Made by a program: the position numbers and the translations under genes
Assembly (NCBI RefSeq): GCF_032818155.1
Contig: NZ_CP102590.1
Coordinates: forward strand, 1,116,001 to 1,180,000
Length of the DNA: 64,000 nucleotides
From: Niallia taxi
GTDB lineage: Bacteria; Bacillota; Bacilli; Bacillales; Cytobacillaceae
Reading direction: 5' to 3'
Shown: positions 9,135 to 19,059 of the stretch, in pieces
Layout: each line of letters begins with the position of its first letter
Numbering within the stretch: position 1 is the stretch's first letter
Notes under the pieces: model-generated
What the model saw: only the letters and a program-made list of their open reading frames with translations
What the model was told of the DNA's origin: nothing
Databases searched by the model: none

Positions 9135-11840
9135 ATGAAAAAAACGGCGCATATTATCTCCCACACCCATTGGGACAGGGAATGGTACCTGCCTTTTGAA
9201 CAGCATCGTTATTATTTCATAAAATTGATGAATAACCTGTTAGAGCAGTTTAAAAAAGAGGGAAATGCTTTTCAATCATTCCATCTTGATGGCCAGACTG
9301 TTCTGTTGGAGGATTATTTTGCTGTTCATCCGGAAAACCGGGAGGCTGTTACACAATTAATTACAGAAAGAAAGCTGCATATTGGGCCATGGTATGTTCT
9401 GCAGGATGCTTTTTTAACAAGCTCAGAAGCGAATGTCCGTAACCTGCAAATCGGGTTACATGATGTGAAACAGTACGGCCATGTATCAAAACTTGGTTAT
9501 TTCCCTGACACCTTTGGCATTTATGGGCAAGCACCACAGCTATTAAAGCAAGCTGGAATTGACACAGCTGCCTTTGGAAGGGGAGTAAAACCAACAGGCT
9601 TTAATAATATGGTGTCAGATTCTCCAAACTTTGAATCACCATATTCAGAGATGATTTGGAAATCACCAGATGGCTCCAATGTATTGGGTATATTATTTGC
9701 TAATTGGTATTCGAACGGTAATGAAATACCTGTCGATGAAGAGGAAGCAAAAATATACTGGAACCGAAAATTGCAGGATGCCGAAAAGTATGCTTCTACC
9801 AATCAGTTATTGTTTATGAATGGATGTGATCATCAGCCGCTCCAGCATACAATTCCACAGGCCATTAATGCTGCAGCATCTCTTTTTCCTGCGTATACCT
9901 TTAAGCATTCAAGCTTTGAAGAATATATAACAGCCCTAAAAGAAAACCTGCCTGAGCAGCTTCAGGTCATAGATGGTGAATTACGTAATCAAAGGACAGA
10001 TGGATGGTCCACACTTGTTAATACGGCGTCCAGTCGTATTTACTTAAAACAGTGGAATAATCGCTGCCAAACACTGTTGGAAAAGATTGCAGAGCCACTT
10101 GCCGTGATGGACTTTTTAGCAGGGGGGAAATACCCAAGGGAATATTTGCGTTTTATGTGGAAATCATTGATGAAAAATCATCCGCATGACAGTATTTGCG
10201 GCTGCAGTATTGATGAGGTGCACCGTGAGATGGTGACTAGATTCGAAGCAGTATCGCAGATGGGAGAGGTATTTGTGCAGGAGCATGCAGCAAAGCTTGT
10301 TGATAAAGTTGATACCTCAGGCGCACCAGAGGGTGGAATTCCCCTGATTGTTTTGAATACAACAGGATGGGATAAAAACGAAGTTGTTACGAAAACGGTC
10401 GATTTAAAAGTAGTGTATTTTTCAGAAATGCATTTTGAACAAATTCCAGCCTATCTAAACGAGGAAGAAACGACAGCATACAGACTCGTTGATGAAGCTG
10501 GCAATATTATCGAGTGTTTTATGGAAAAACCAGTTGTTGAGTTTGGATATGATTTACCAGATGATAAATTCCGTCAGCCGTATTTTGCCAAGCGAGCAAA
10601 GCTGTCCTTTGTTGCGGAGGATATCCCTGCATTCGGATACAAAACCTTCTATCTTTTTCCAATTGAGCAGTCAGTAGGGGGGATGCAGGAACAAGCTGTT
10701 AATGACGATATGGAAATGGAAAATGAATATGTTCACATCCTCTTTCACGAAGATGGTACATATAATTTAACAGACAAAGCAACAGGAAAGACCTTAACAC
10801 AGCTTGGTATTTACGAGGATACTTGCGATGTTGGCAATGAATATATGTTTAAGGAAGCAAAAAACCATCCTCCGATAACAACAAAGGGTGTCCGAGCCGA
10901 ATTTCGTCTCATGGCACGAACAGCTCTTAGAACAGTGGTTGAATTTACACATACTTTAACAATCCCAGCCTCAGCAGATGAGCAACTAGAAATGGAAAGA
11001 AACAGCTTGATTTGGCATAAGGAAAGGCAAGCAGGCAGATCTTCCGAAACAAAAACCATCACATTAAGGACAACAGTAACGCTTGAAAAGGGAATGAAGG
11101 GTCCAATTTTTAAGCTGATAATTGATAATCAAGCAACAGATCATCGTTTACGTGTTCTTTTTCCAACAAAATTGAAAACGGATACACACTTTGCGGATAG
11201 TATTTTTGAAATTGTATCACGCCCAAATACACCTGATCCAGAATGGGAAAATCCAAGCTTTTGTCATCATCAGCAGCGCTTTGCCAGCATTGCCGATAAC
11301 GAGGTCGGCTTAACCGTCGCAACAGATGGACTTCAGGAATATGAGATTTTACAAGCAGACGGAACAATTGCGGTCACTGTTTTGCGTTCCGTTGCAGAAT
11401 TAGGTGACTGGGGTTATTTCCCGACACCTGAGGCGCAATGTTTAGGTATTCATTCAGCTGAGTGGCAAGTGCTCTTACATGAAAAGGATGTTATAGGAGC
11501 TAATGCATATGTTGATGCGTATCAATATAAGGTTCCTCTTCAGGTTATTCAAACAAATGCACATAAAGGAATATTGCCGAGCGAACATAGATTTGTGAAG
11601 TGGGAGTCAGAGGGTCTTGCGTGGACATCGATGAAATTGGCAGAAGAAAGTGATGATGTAATGCTTCGGTGGTTTAACCCTGCCGCGTCAAGCGTACATC
11701 TTAAAGCATCCTTAGAAACAGCTGCCAATTCCTATAAAAGTACGATTATCGAAGAACAAAGCAATCATTCTAGCAATCAATATATTGTTGCTGGCTATGA
11801 AATTATAACACTCGGCTTTCGAAAAGGAGAGAGACTATGA
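9135..11840 (+). CDS. Alpha-mannosidase, GH38 (MngB-like branch)
   Basis: This is probably a cytoplasmic exo-alpha-mannosidase acting on imported mannosides. It begins with the zinc site HTHWDREW at residues 10-17. The nucleophile Asp lies in GYFPDTFGIYGQAPQLL (about residue 125), and NHPHDSICGCSIDEV (about residue 350) supplies another conserved His-Asp. There is no signal peptide. The ATG at 9135 is preferred over the TTG at 9102, giving 901 residues. It starts a five-gene operon (GH38, GH125, DUF624, GH20, GH38) and overlaps the GH125 gene by 4 bases. The exact linkage is not predictable; 2-O-mannosyl sugars are also possible for this branch. Confidence 0.88.
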   Translation: MKKTAHIISHTHWDREWYLPFEQHRYYFIKLMNNLLEQFKKEGNAFQSFHLDGQTVLLEDYFAVHPENREAVTQLITERKLHIGPWYVLQDAFLTSSEANVRNLQIGLHDVKQYGHVSKLGYFPDTFGIYGQAPQLLKQAGIDTAAFGRGVKPTGFNNMVSDSPNFESPYSEMIWKSPDGSNVLGILFANWYSNGNEIPVDEEEAKIYWNRKLQDAEKYASTNQLLFMNGCDHQPLQHTIPQAINAAASLFPAYTFKHSSFEEYITALKENLPEQLQVIDGELRNQRTDGWSTLVNTASSRIYLKQWNNRCQTLLEKIAEPLAVMDFLAGGKYPREYLRFMWKSLMKNHPHDSICGCSIDEVHREMVTRFEAVSQMGEVFVQEHAAKLVDKVDTSGAPEGGIPLIVLNTTGWDKNEVVTKTVDLKVVYFSEMHFEQIPAYLNEEETTAYRLVDEAGNIIECFMEKPVVEFGYDLPDDKFRQPYFAKRAKLSFVAEDIPAFGYKTFYLFPIEQSVGGMQEQAVNDDMEMENEYVHILFHEDGTYNLTDKATGKTLTQLGIYEDTCDVGNEYMFKEAKNHPPITTKGVRAEFRLMARTALRTVVEFTHTLTIPASADEQLEMERNSLIWHKERQAGRSSETKTITLRTTVTLEKGMKGPIFKLIIDNQATDHRLRVLFPTKLKTDTHFADSIFEIVSRPNTPDPEWENPSFCHHQQRFASIADNEVGLTVATDGLQEYEILQADGTIAVTVLRSVAELGDWGYFPTPEAQCLGIHSAEWQVLLHEKDVIGANAYVDAYQYKVPLQVIQTNAHKGILPSEHRFVKWESEGLAWTSMKLAEESDDVMLRWFNPAASSVHLKASLETAANSYKSTIIEEQSNHSSNQYIVAGYEIITLGFRKGERL

Positions 11841-13168
11841 CAACTGTAATTCCAGAATCATTACAAAAATTAATCCAGCATGTAAAAGATTATTTTCCAG
11901 AGGATGAAAAGCTGCACAATATGTTCGAACAATGCTTTGTTAATACGTATACAACAACATTAAAAAAGCAGGCAGACGGAAAAACCTTTGTCGTAACAGG
12001 AGATATTCCGGCGATGTGGCTAAGAGATTCGGCTGCGCAGGTGCGTCCATACTTGCTTGCAGCTGAAGAGGATGAAGAGCTTGCTGATTTACTCGAAGGT
12101 GTCATTCGTCAGCAATTTGCCTTTATCCTTCATGATCCATATGCAAATGCATTTAATGAAAGCGCAAATGGCAGGGGGCACCAAACAGATCATACCGATA
12201 TGACCCCACATATTTGGGAACGAAAGTACGAAATTGATTCCTTATGTTATCCAATCCAGCTTGCTTATCTATTTTGGAAGTCGACTGGACGTACGGTGTT
12301 TTTAAAGGAAAGCCTCCAGGAAGTGCTCGAAACTGTTATCCGTGTCTGGCGGACTGAGCAGGATCATGAAAATAACTCTGCTTATTTGTTTGAAAGGGCG
12401 GATGTGCGCCAATCCGATACATTAATTCGTCAAGGGAAAGGGGGCCTTGTCGTTCCAACTGGCATGACTTGGAGTGCTTTCCGGCCTAGTGATGATGCCT
12501 GCACATACGGCTACCTCGTGCCAGCAAATATGTTTGCTGCTGTTGTGTTAGGATATGCCGCTGAGATATGTGAAGAGGTGCTGCAAAACGCTTCCTTAAA
12601 AGAAGAATCCTTAAAACTGCAGGAGGAAATCAAAAAGGGAATTGAGCAATATGCAAAATTGGAGCATCCCATTTATGGAGAAATGTATGTGTATGAAACA
12701 GATGGAAAAGGCGGTGTTCATTTAATGGATGATGCCAATGTGCCGAGCTTGCTGGCAGCACCGTATTTAGGTTTCCAGCCATTTAATGACCCTACGTATC
12801 TCAACACAAGAGATTTTCTGTTAAGCAGGGATAATCCATATTATTATGAAGGGAAATTTGCCAATGGCATAGGCAGTCCGCATACACCAGACCACTATAT
12901 TTGGCATATAGCCTTGGCTATTCAAGGAATGACTGCGGTTAGCGAAGAAGAGAAACAGCAAATATTAACAGTATTCAAAAACACAGATGGCGGTACCAAC
13001 TTTATGCATGAAGGCTTTAATGCAGATTGTCCTGAGGAATTTACGAGAGATTGGTTTGCATGGGCTAACACGATGTTCAGCGAATTTGTCCTCAGTTTAA
13101 CAGGAAAAGCCGTTAAAGGAAGTCCCCTGTATCAACATTTGCAACAAAATACTAGTAAGCAGGCATAG
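11837..13168 (+). CDS. Exo-alpha-1,6-mannosidase, GH125
   Basis: GH125 enzymes are inverting, metal-free exo-alpha-1,6-mannosidases first described for N-glycan breakdown. The family signature GDIPAMWLRDSAAQVRPYL is at about residues 54-72, and HTDMTPHIWERKYEIDSL and GSPHTPDHYIWHIALAIQ carry other conserved positions. The length of 443 residues is normal and there is no signal peptide, so it acts inside the cell. The ATGA overlap with the upstream GH38 gene indicates translational coupling. Together GH38 and GH125 would remove the alpha-linked mannoses of high-mannose glycans. Confidence 0.9.
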   Translation: MTTVIPESLQKLIQHVKDYFPEDEKLHNMFEQCFVNTYTTTLKKQADGKTFVVTGDIPAMWLRDSAAQVRPYLLAAEEDEELADLLEGVIRQQFAFILHDPYANAFNESANGRGHQTDHTDMTPHIWERKYEIDSLCYPIQLAYLFWKSTGRTVFLKESLQEVLETVIRVWRTEQDHENNSAYLFERADVRQSDTLIRQGKGGLVVPTGMTWSAFRPSDDACTYGYLVPANMFAAVVLGYAAEICEEVLQNASLKEESLKLQEEIKKGIEQYAKLEHPIYGEMYVYETDGKGGVHLMDDANVPSLLAAPYLGFQPFNDPTYLNTRDFLLSRDNPYYYEGKFANGIGSPHTPDHYIWHIALAIQGMTAVSEEEKQQILTVFKNTDGGTNFMHEGFNADCPEEFTRDWFAWANTMFSEFVLSLTGKAVKGSPLYQHLQQNTSKQA

Positions 13169-13195
13169 GCTGTTGTTTAGAAAGGGTGGTGCCGA

Positions 13196-13819
13196 ATGAA
13201 AAAAGACTCTTGGATGATTGTTGGCTGTGAATGGTTATGGCGGGGTATCTTTGTCAATTTATGCTGGATAGCCTTTACCGCCTTAGGATTAGGGGTTTTA
13301 GGGTTTTTCCCTGCTTCTGTTGCCTTGTTTACGATAGTCCGGAAATGGCTGAGGAAGGAATCGGATTTCCCTGTATGGAAAACGTTTAAGCAAGTGTATG
13401 TGAAGGAGTGGAAGCGAACAAATGGAATAGGCCTTGTTTTTTATAGCATTGGCCTGTTTCTTTATATGGATCTCAGAATTATTGATAGCTTTATGTCCGG
13501 CATGCTTGCAAGCTTTCTCACTATCCTAATATCAATAATGCTGCTGTTTTTATTATTGGTTGTGTGCTATTTCTTTGCCGTCTATGTACATTATGAGCTG
13601 TCCAATAAGGAATATATCAAGCAATCGCTGCTGTTCACGCTAACAAGCTTACCATCAACAATAGGAATTGCTGCAGGCCTTTTTGTGATTAGCAGTCTGA
13701 TAAATCAGATGCCAGGTCTTATCCCGTTTATTTCTGCTGTGGCCCCGGCCTTTTGGATGATGAAGGTTTGTCTCAGCAGATTTGCCTTTTTAGAAAAAAG
13801 GCTACAACAGCAGTATTAA
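13196..13819 (+). CDS. DUF624 membrane protein (YesL-like)
   Basis: This 207-residue protein has about four to five hydrophobic segments. Its start (CEWLWRGIFVNLCWIAFTALG) and the FPASVALFTIVRKW stretch match YesL/DUF624 proteins, which are encoded beside LplB/YtcP-type carbohydrate ABC transporters in many Bacillales and Paenibacillus. The biochemical role is unknown. It lies between GH125 and GH20 genes in the same operon, so it probably assists uptake of glycans. Its 3' end is separate from the GH20 gene once that gene's true start is used. Confidence 0.8.
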   Translation: MKKDSWMIVGCEWLWRGIFVNLCWIAFTALGLGVLGFFPASVALFTIVRKWLRKESDFPVWKTFKQVYVKEWKRTNGIGLVFYSIGLFLYMDLRIIDSFMSGMLASFLTILISIMLLFLLLVVCYFFAVYVHYELSNKEYIKQSLLFTLTSLPSTIGIAAGLFVISSLINQMPGLIPFISAVAPAFWMMKVCLSRFAFLEKRLQQQY

Positions 13820-13854
13820 CCCAAATATCTCTTGGAAGAAAAGGAGGAAATCTT

Positions 13855-15735
13855 GTGGAACTGTTCTTAAAAGGTGATACAGAAAATGTCGCTGCAGGTC
13901 TTGAATACATGGCAAAAAGATTAAAGGTGCAGCTGAGTGCTAATGGTTATCCTATTGAGCTGAAGCAGCAGAAGGGACCGTTAAGGGTTGTCAATAAAAG
14001 TGGTGCTGGTGAAATTTCGTTTGAAAAGCCTATCCATTTTTTTCGAGCATTAGGATTATGGCTGGAAAACTATCAAAAAAGCAAAGAGTTCGACAAACAA
14101 GAGACTCCGCAGTTTACTATGAGCGGTGTCATGCTCGATGCATCGAGAAATGCAGTGCCAACAGTTACCGAGGTGAAAAAGCTGCTGGAGCATATGGCAC
14201 TCATTGGTCTAGATACCCTAATGCTTTATACAGAGGATACATATGAGGTGAAGGAGTATCCTTATTTTGGATATATGCGTGGAAGATACACTCATAAGGA
14301 GCTCAAGGAGTGTGATCAATATGCGGAGAAGCTAGGAATTGACATGATTCCTTGCATTCAAACATTAGGCCATATGCGGGAGGGCATAAAATGGAACTAT
14401 GCTTCCGCGATAAAAGATACGGACGATATTCTCCTTGTTGATGAACCGAAAACCTATGAGTTTCTAGAAAGCTGTCTTAAGGCAGTATCTGAGCCATTTC
14501 GCACGAACCGGATTCATATCGGCATGGATGAGACATTTCAGCTCGGCTTAGGGAAATATTTAGAGAAGCATGGCTATGAACACCATATTGATTTAATGAC
14601 CCGTCATCTCAAGCAGGTTGTAGGGATTACAAATAAGCTTGGTCTAAAGCCAATGATTTGGAGCGATATGTATTTTCCTTTGTTTGCTGATAACAGCCCG
14701 TATATGGATGAGGATGGCAACATACGGAAAGATATTCTAAGGAATATTCCTGACGTGGAATATGTTTATTGGAATTATTACCGCAAGGAGCAGGAAGTGT
14801 ATGAAAAGGATTTTCAAAAGCATAAGCTGCTTGGCACAAAGCCAATCTTTGCTGGAGGGGCATGGACCTGGAACGGACTTGCGCCAAACTACGGCAAGGC
14901 GATTGTAACGACAAATGCCGCACTTGCTGCCTGTAAAAAGGAAGGGATTGATGAAATCTTTGTGACATTATGGGGAGATAATGGGGCAGAAACACCGATT
15001 TCAACTGCTTATCCGCTGCTGCAATTATTTGCCGAGCATACTTACCGCAATGGTGTGACGATGGATGAAGTTGCAGAACGTTTTGCCTTTTGCGGTGAAG
15101 GGAATTTTGAGGATTTTATGAATTTCAAATTATTAGACGAAACACCTGGTGTTATGGAAGATAACTTGAATAGCTCGATGACGTCAAAAGTGCTCCTTTA
15201 TCAAGATATTTTAATAGGTTTATATGATGAGAATATTCGCGGCTTATCTCTTGGAAAGCATTATCAGCGTGTATGGGAAATGCTCAACAAAGTTAAAAAG
15301 AAGAATCCGAACTGGGAGGCTTTATTTAACTTTTATGAACAGCTTGCTGCGGTTTTAGCGGATAAAGCTGAAATTGGAATTCAAGTGAAAGCGGCATATG
15401 AGCAGAAAGATTATGAAGAGATGAAAGCACTACTGCTTACCTTGGATAAAATAAGTGCGAATGTTGACCTGTTAAGACAAAAGCATCGCAGTCTTTGGTT
15501 TCAGGCAAACAAGCCATTTGGCTGGGAAGTAATGGATGTTCGTTATGGCGGTGTTTTGGCTCGAATCGCTTCCGCTAAATTCCGCTTGCAGGAGTGGATT
15601 AATGGGAGAATTTCCTTCATAGAGGAGTTAGAGGAAGTACGACTGAAGCATGAAGGACCATGGGAAATGGCTGATGGAATAGTGGGCGGCAATGTTTATC
15701 ATCGCATTGTCACTGCAGGCAGCTTTTCCATTTAA
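13855..15735 (+). CDS. Beta-N-acetylhexosaminidase-like enzyme, GH20
   Basis: This enzyme probably releases terminal GlcNAc from imported N-glycan fragments. The TIM-barrel starts at about residue 85 (SGVMLDASRNAVPT), and the catalytic Asp-Glu pair is in HIGMDETFQLG (about residue 225). The C-terminal 200 residues look helical. I set the start at GTG 13855, 7 bases after AAGGAGG (13841-13847), instead of an upstream frame extension that would overlap the DUF624 gene. The product is then 626 residues without a signal peptide. It resembles the intracellular GH20C-type enzymes of streptococcal N-glycan loci in context. Confidence 0.82.
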   Translation: MELFLKGDTENVAAGLEYMAKRLKVQLSANGYPIELKQQKGPLRVVNKSGAGEISFEKPIHFFRALGLWLENYQKSKEFDKQETPQFTMSGVMLDASRNAVPTVTEVKKLLEHMALIGLDTLMLYTEDTYEVKEYPYFGYMRGRYTHKELKECDQYAEKLGIDMIPCIQTLGHMREGIKWNYASAIKDTDDILLVDEPKTYEFLESCLKAVSEPFRTNRIHIGMDETFQLGLGKYLEKHGYEHHIDLMTRHLKQVVGITNKLGLKPMIWSDMYFPLFADNSPYMDEDGNIRKDILRNIPDVEYVYWNYYRKEQEVYEKDFQKHKLLGTKPIFAGGAWTWNGLAPNYGKAIVTTNAALAACKKEGIDEIFVTLWGDNGAETPISTAYPLLQLFAEHTYRNGVTMDEVAERFAFCGEGNFEDFMNFKLLDETPGVMEDNLNSSMTSKVLLYQDILIGLYDENIRGLSLGKHYQRVWEMLNKVKKKNPNWEALFNFYEQLAAVLADKAEIGIQVKAAYEQKDYEEMKALLLTLDKISANVDLLRQKHRSLWFQANKPFGWEVMDVRYGGVLARIASAKFRLQEWINGRISFIEELEEVRLKHEGPWEMADGIVGGNVYHRIVTAGSFSI

Positions 15736-15759
15736 TCTTGTGATGTAGGGGTGAAAAAT

Positions 15760-18700
15760 ATGTTTTTAATAGAAAGAAAATTTGAAGAGCGCATAAAGGA
15801 ACTGGCAGGTTACCGCTATAGAAATTTTACAGAAATTACTTCATTTCACATACAGGAGGATAATGGAGAAATAGGTGCCTATCCGCCAACAAGCTATGAA
15901 AGTCAAAATACTATGAAAATCGGTGACTACTGGAAAGGACGCGATCGCTATCTTTGGCTTCATGCAGAGATCGATACTCATTTGCCATATGCCGATCAGC
16001 AGGTGGCAGGTCTCTTTTCCTTTGGAAAAACTGGCGGCGGTAATAATTCCGGCTTTGAATCTTTGTTATTTGTTAATGGCAAACCTTATCAAGGCGTTGA
16101 TTCCAATCATGAAGAGGTACTTTTTGATGAAGAAACAGCAAAAGGACCGATTGAATTAGATTTCCGGCTTTGGTCAGGGCTTGAAGGGGGAGGTGTCCCT
16201 GTTCAAAATGAATTTAAGCTTGAAAGTGCTGGAATCGGTTGGCTAGATCGCCGTGTAGATAACTTATATTACACACTTTTAGCGGCATTTGAGGTGCTAA
16301 CAGAAACAGGTGAATCAGACTCGGCTTATACGATTTTAAAAAAATTGATTTCTGATGCCCTTAAGCAAATTAATTGGACAGAGCCAGGCAGCAATGAGTT
16401 TTACCAGTCTTGTTATACGGCAGACGAAAGTGTTACTGAGGCGCTGCAGACTATATCTAAAACCTCTGATATCACAATCCATACTGTCGGTCATACCCAT
16501 ATTGATGTAGCGTGGCTTTGGCGCTTAAAGAATACGAGGGAGAAATCTGCTCGTTCCTTTTCAACAGTATTGCATTTGATGAAACAGTTCCCTGATTACT
16601 TATTCCTGCAAACACAGCCTCAGCTCTATGACTATCTTAAATGCGATTATCCTGATATTTATGCTCAAATCAAAGAAAGAGTTGCAGAGGGCAAATGGGA
16701 AGCTGGCGGTGCGATGTGGCTGGAGGCAGATTGTAATATTCCGAGCGGAGAATCACTTGTCCGCCAAATTCTCCACGGCAAAAATTATTTCAAAGAAGAG
16801 TTTGGTGTTGACTGTGAATACTTATGGCTGCCAGATGTGTTCGGCTATAGCTGGGCATTGCCGCAGATTTTAATAAAATCGGGTATCAAAACAATGATGA
16901 CGACGAAAATCAGCTGGAATCAGTATAATCGAATGCCACATGATACCTTTTATTGGAAAGGTATGGATGGAACAGAAATTTTAACACATTTCATTACTAC
17001 ACCAGAGCCTTGGAATTCTGCTGACTCTTGGTTTTATACGTATAATGGCTTTATAACAGCGAAAACAGTAAGTGGTGCTTGGAAAGGATACAGAGACAAG
17101 GAATTATCGAAGGACTTGCTTCTTTCCTATGGCTACGGTGATGGTGGCGGCGGCGTTAATCGGCATATGCTGGAAATGCGCAGGCGCTTTGATAAGCTGC
17201 CAGGTATGCCGAATGTGAAAACATCGACAGCAGGAGAATTTTTTGAAAAGCTGCACCAAAATGTTGTTGAATCTGATGGCTATATTCATAAATGGGATGG
17301 TGAGCTATACCTGGAATATCATCGTGGTACCTATACGAGCCAGGCATTTATGAAGCAGATGAATCGGAAATTAGAGCTGTCATACAGACGAGCCGAATTC
17401 CTGACAGCTTGGCTTTCTGAAAGTGGTCAGTGGTACGGAAGGGAAGAGCTTAATGATGGCTGGAAAATCATCTTGCGCAATCAATTTCATGACATTATTC
17501 CTGGCTCCTCCATCCATGAAGTGTATGAGGATGCTAGAGAAGAATACAAAGAAGCGCGAGAGATAGTTCAGAATTTGGAAAGCAGTATTATTGAAAATAA
17601 TATGGTGAAGAATGACCGCTCTGTTGTGTTAGTTAATGCAGCCGGAAGCTTTGGAAAAAGAAATGTAACAGTACCTTCCATTCACGGTGTTAAGGAAGGT
17701 ATTTGGAAAAACAGCAATGGAGACATCTTGCCACAGCAAAAACAAAATAATGGCTGGATGATCGAGGTTAATAACCTGCCATCCTTTGGTGCAATGAACT
17801 TATATTTTGAGGAAAATACAGTTCCGGAGAAAAAATCGAACTTCTCCTATCAAAATCAAAAACTAGAAACACAGTATTATACAGTGGAGTGGAACGAGTA
17901 TGGTCAAATAACGTACTTGTTTGATAAGCAGGCAAATCGTCAAGTGCTTAGCAGTGGTCAAAAGGGAAATGTGCTGCAAATATTTGAGGATAAGCCGCTC
18001 GCCCATGATGCTTGGGATATTGATATCTTTTATCAAGAAAAAATGGAAGAAATCCGTCATTTGGATGTGTTTGAGGTAGTCGAAAATGATGAATTGTCGT
18101 TTGCTATTCATGCGAAGTGGTCCTATCACCATTCTGACATTTCCCAGCACATCGTTTTTTATCACAATGACCGCCGAATTGATTTCGAGACAACGGTAAA
18201 TTGGCATGAAAAGCGCAAATTACTGAAAAGTGCATTCCCTGTTGATATTCGTGCAACAGAGGCAACCTATGATATACAATTTGGCAATGTGAAGCGACCA
18301 ACCCACTGGAATACTAGCTGGGATATGGCTAAATTTGAGACGGTCGGCCATCAGTGGGCAGACCTGTCAGAACCGGATTATGGGGTCAGTCTGCTGAACG
18401 ATTCTAAATATGGCTATGACATTAAAGAAAATACGATGCGAATTACGTTGCTAAAAGCAGCCATACATCCAGATCCCCATGCAGATCAAGGGACACATTC
18501 GTTTGTGTATTCACTCTACCCTCATATTGGTGATTGGCGCGAAGCAAGGATCGTGGAGAAAGCATATGATTTGAACGACCCTGTTAAGGTATTTGCAGGC
18601 ACAGAGACAAAAGAAGCGTCCTTTTTAGAGGTGGATGCCAATCATGTTTGGGTAGATGCGATTAAACCAGCATACGATGGCAATGGAATGATTATTCGTC

Positions 18701-18867
18701 TGCATGAATACGAAGGGCGAAGAGGCAATGTGACACTAAATGTCTTAAAGAACAATTCGTCTTGGGTTGAAACTGATTTGATGGAGGAACCGATTGGAGA
18801 ATATGCTGTTTCTCCTATTAAGTTTGACATCAAGCCATATGAGATTAAAACCATTAGAATTTTATAA
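15760..18867 (+). CDS. Alpha-mannosidase, GH38 (second copy)
   Basis: This is a class II alpha-mannosidase of 1035 residues. An N-terminal beta-rich domain (1-240) precedes the catalytic domain. HTVGHTHIDVAWLWRLK carries the zinc His and Asp, LWLPDVFGYSWALPQIL carries the nucleophile Asp, and NQFHDIIPGSSIHEVYEDA is the conserved late motif. It has no signal peptide. The ATG at 15760 is preferred over the GTG at 15751, which lies on top of the ribosome binding site. It is clearly different from the GH38 at 9135 and close to the one at 41357, so the organism carries at least two GH38 subtypes. Confidence 0.9.
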   Translation: MFLIERKFEERIKELAGYRYRNFTEITSFHIQEDNGEIGAYPPTSYESQNTMKIGDYWKGRDRYLWLHAEIDTHLPYADQQVAGLFSFGKTGGGNNSGFESLLFVNGKPYQGVDSNHEEVLFDEETAKGPIELDFRLWSGLEGGGVPVQNEFKLESAGIGWLDRRVDNLYYTLLAAFEVLTETGESDSAYTILKKLISDALKQINWTEPGSNEFYQSCYTADESVTEALQTISKTSDITIHTVGHTHIDVAWLWRLKNTREKSARSFSTVLHLMKQFPDYLFLQTQPQLYDYLKCDYPDIYAQIKERVAEGKWEAGGAMWLEADCNIPSGESLVRQILHGKNYFKEEFGVDCEYLWLPDVFGYSWALPQILIKSGIKTMMTTKISWNQYNRMPHDTFYWKGMDGTEILTHFITTPEPWNSADSWFYTYNGFITAKTVSGAWKGYRDKELSKDLLLSYGYGDGGGGVNRHMLEMRRRFDKLPGMPNVKTSTAGEFFEKLHQNVVESDGYIHKWDGELYLEYHRGTYTSQAFMKQMNRKLELSYRRAEFLTAWLSESGQWYGREELNDGWKIILRNQFHDIIPGSSIHEVYEDAREEYKEAREIVQNLESSIIENNMVKNDRSVVLVNAAGSFGKRNVTVPSIHGVKEGIWKNSNGDILPQQKQNNGWMIEVNNLPSFGAMNLYFEENTVPEKKSNFSYQNQKLETQYYTVEWNEYGQITYLFDKQANRQVLSSGQKGNVLQIFEDKPLAHDAWDIDIFYQEKMEEIRHLDVFEVVENDELSFAIHAKWSYHHSDISQHIVFYHNDRRIDFETTVNWHEKRKLLKSAFPVDIRATEATYDIQFGNVKRPTHWNTSWDMAKFETVGHQWADLSEPDYGVSLLNDSKYGYDIKENTMRITLLKAAIHPDPHADQGTHSFVYSLYPHIGDWREARIVEKAYDLNDPVKVFAGTETKEASFLEVDANHVWVDAIKPAYDGNGMIIRLHEYEGRRGNVTLNVLKNNSSWVETDLMEEPIGEYAVSPIKFDIKPYEIKTIRIL

Positions 18868-18875
18868 ATGCATAG

Positions 18876-18912
18876 AAATGGCCGGCATGAGCATAAAAGC
18901 CGGCCATTTTTG
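18876..18912 (+). terminator. Terminator of the mannosidase operon
   Basis: AAATGGCCGGC (18876-18886) pairs perfectly with GCCGGCCATTT (18899-18909). It ends the 9135-18867 operon. Confidence 0.85.
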
Positions 18913-18991
18913 TGTTATATTGTCTATTTATTGAATAATTTTTTAAAAATTCTTAGATTTTTGCACTTAATCCTAAATTAGTCAACTATCC

Positions 18992-19036
18992 TTGAAACAA
19001 TTTTCCCTATAAAATAAGATTATGTAAGTGCTTACA
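18992..19036 (+). promoter_or_regulatory. Promoter with cre-like CcpA site for the glycan transporter operon
   Basis: TTGAAA (18992-18997) and TAAGAT (19015-19020) are 17 bases apart. TGTAAGTGCTTACA at 19023-19036 matches the cre consensus TGWAANCGNTWNCA at all fixed positions except the central C. It covers the expected transcription start, a position that gives repression by CcpA when preferred sugars are present. Confidence 0.65.
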
Positions 19037-19059
19037 TTAATAGTGGGGGGAGGGAAAAT

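Noticed and set aside
13753..13854. Upstream extension of the GH20 frame
   Set aside because: It overlaps the DUF624 gene and lacks a ribosome binding site. GTG 13855 behind AAGGAGG explains the start better.
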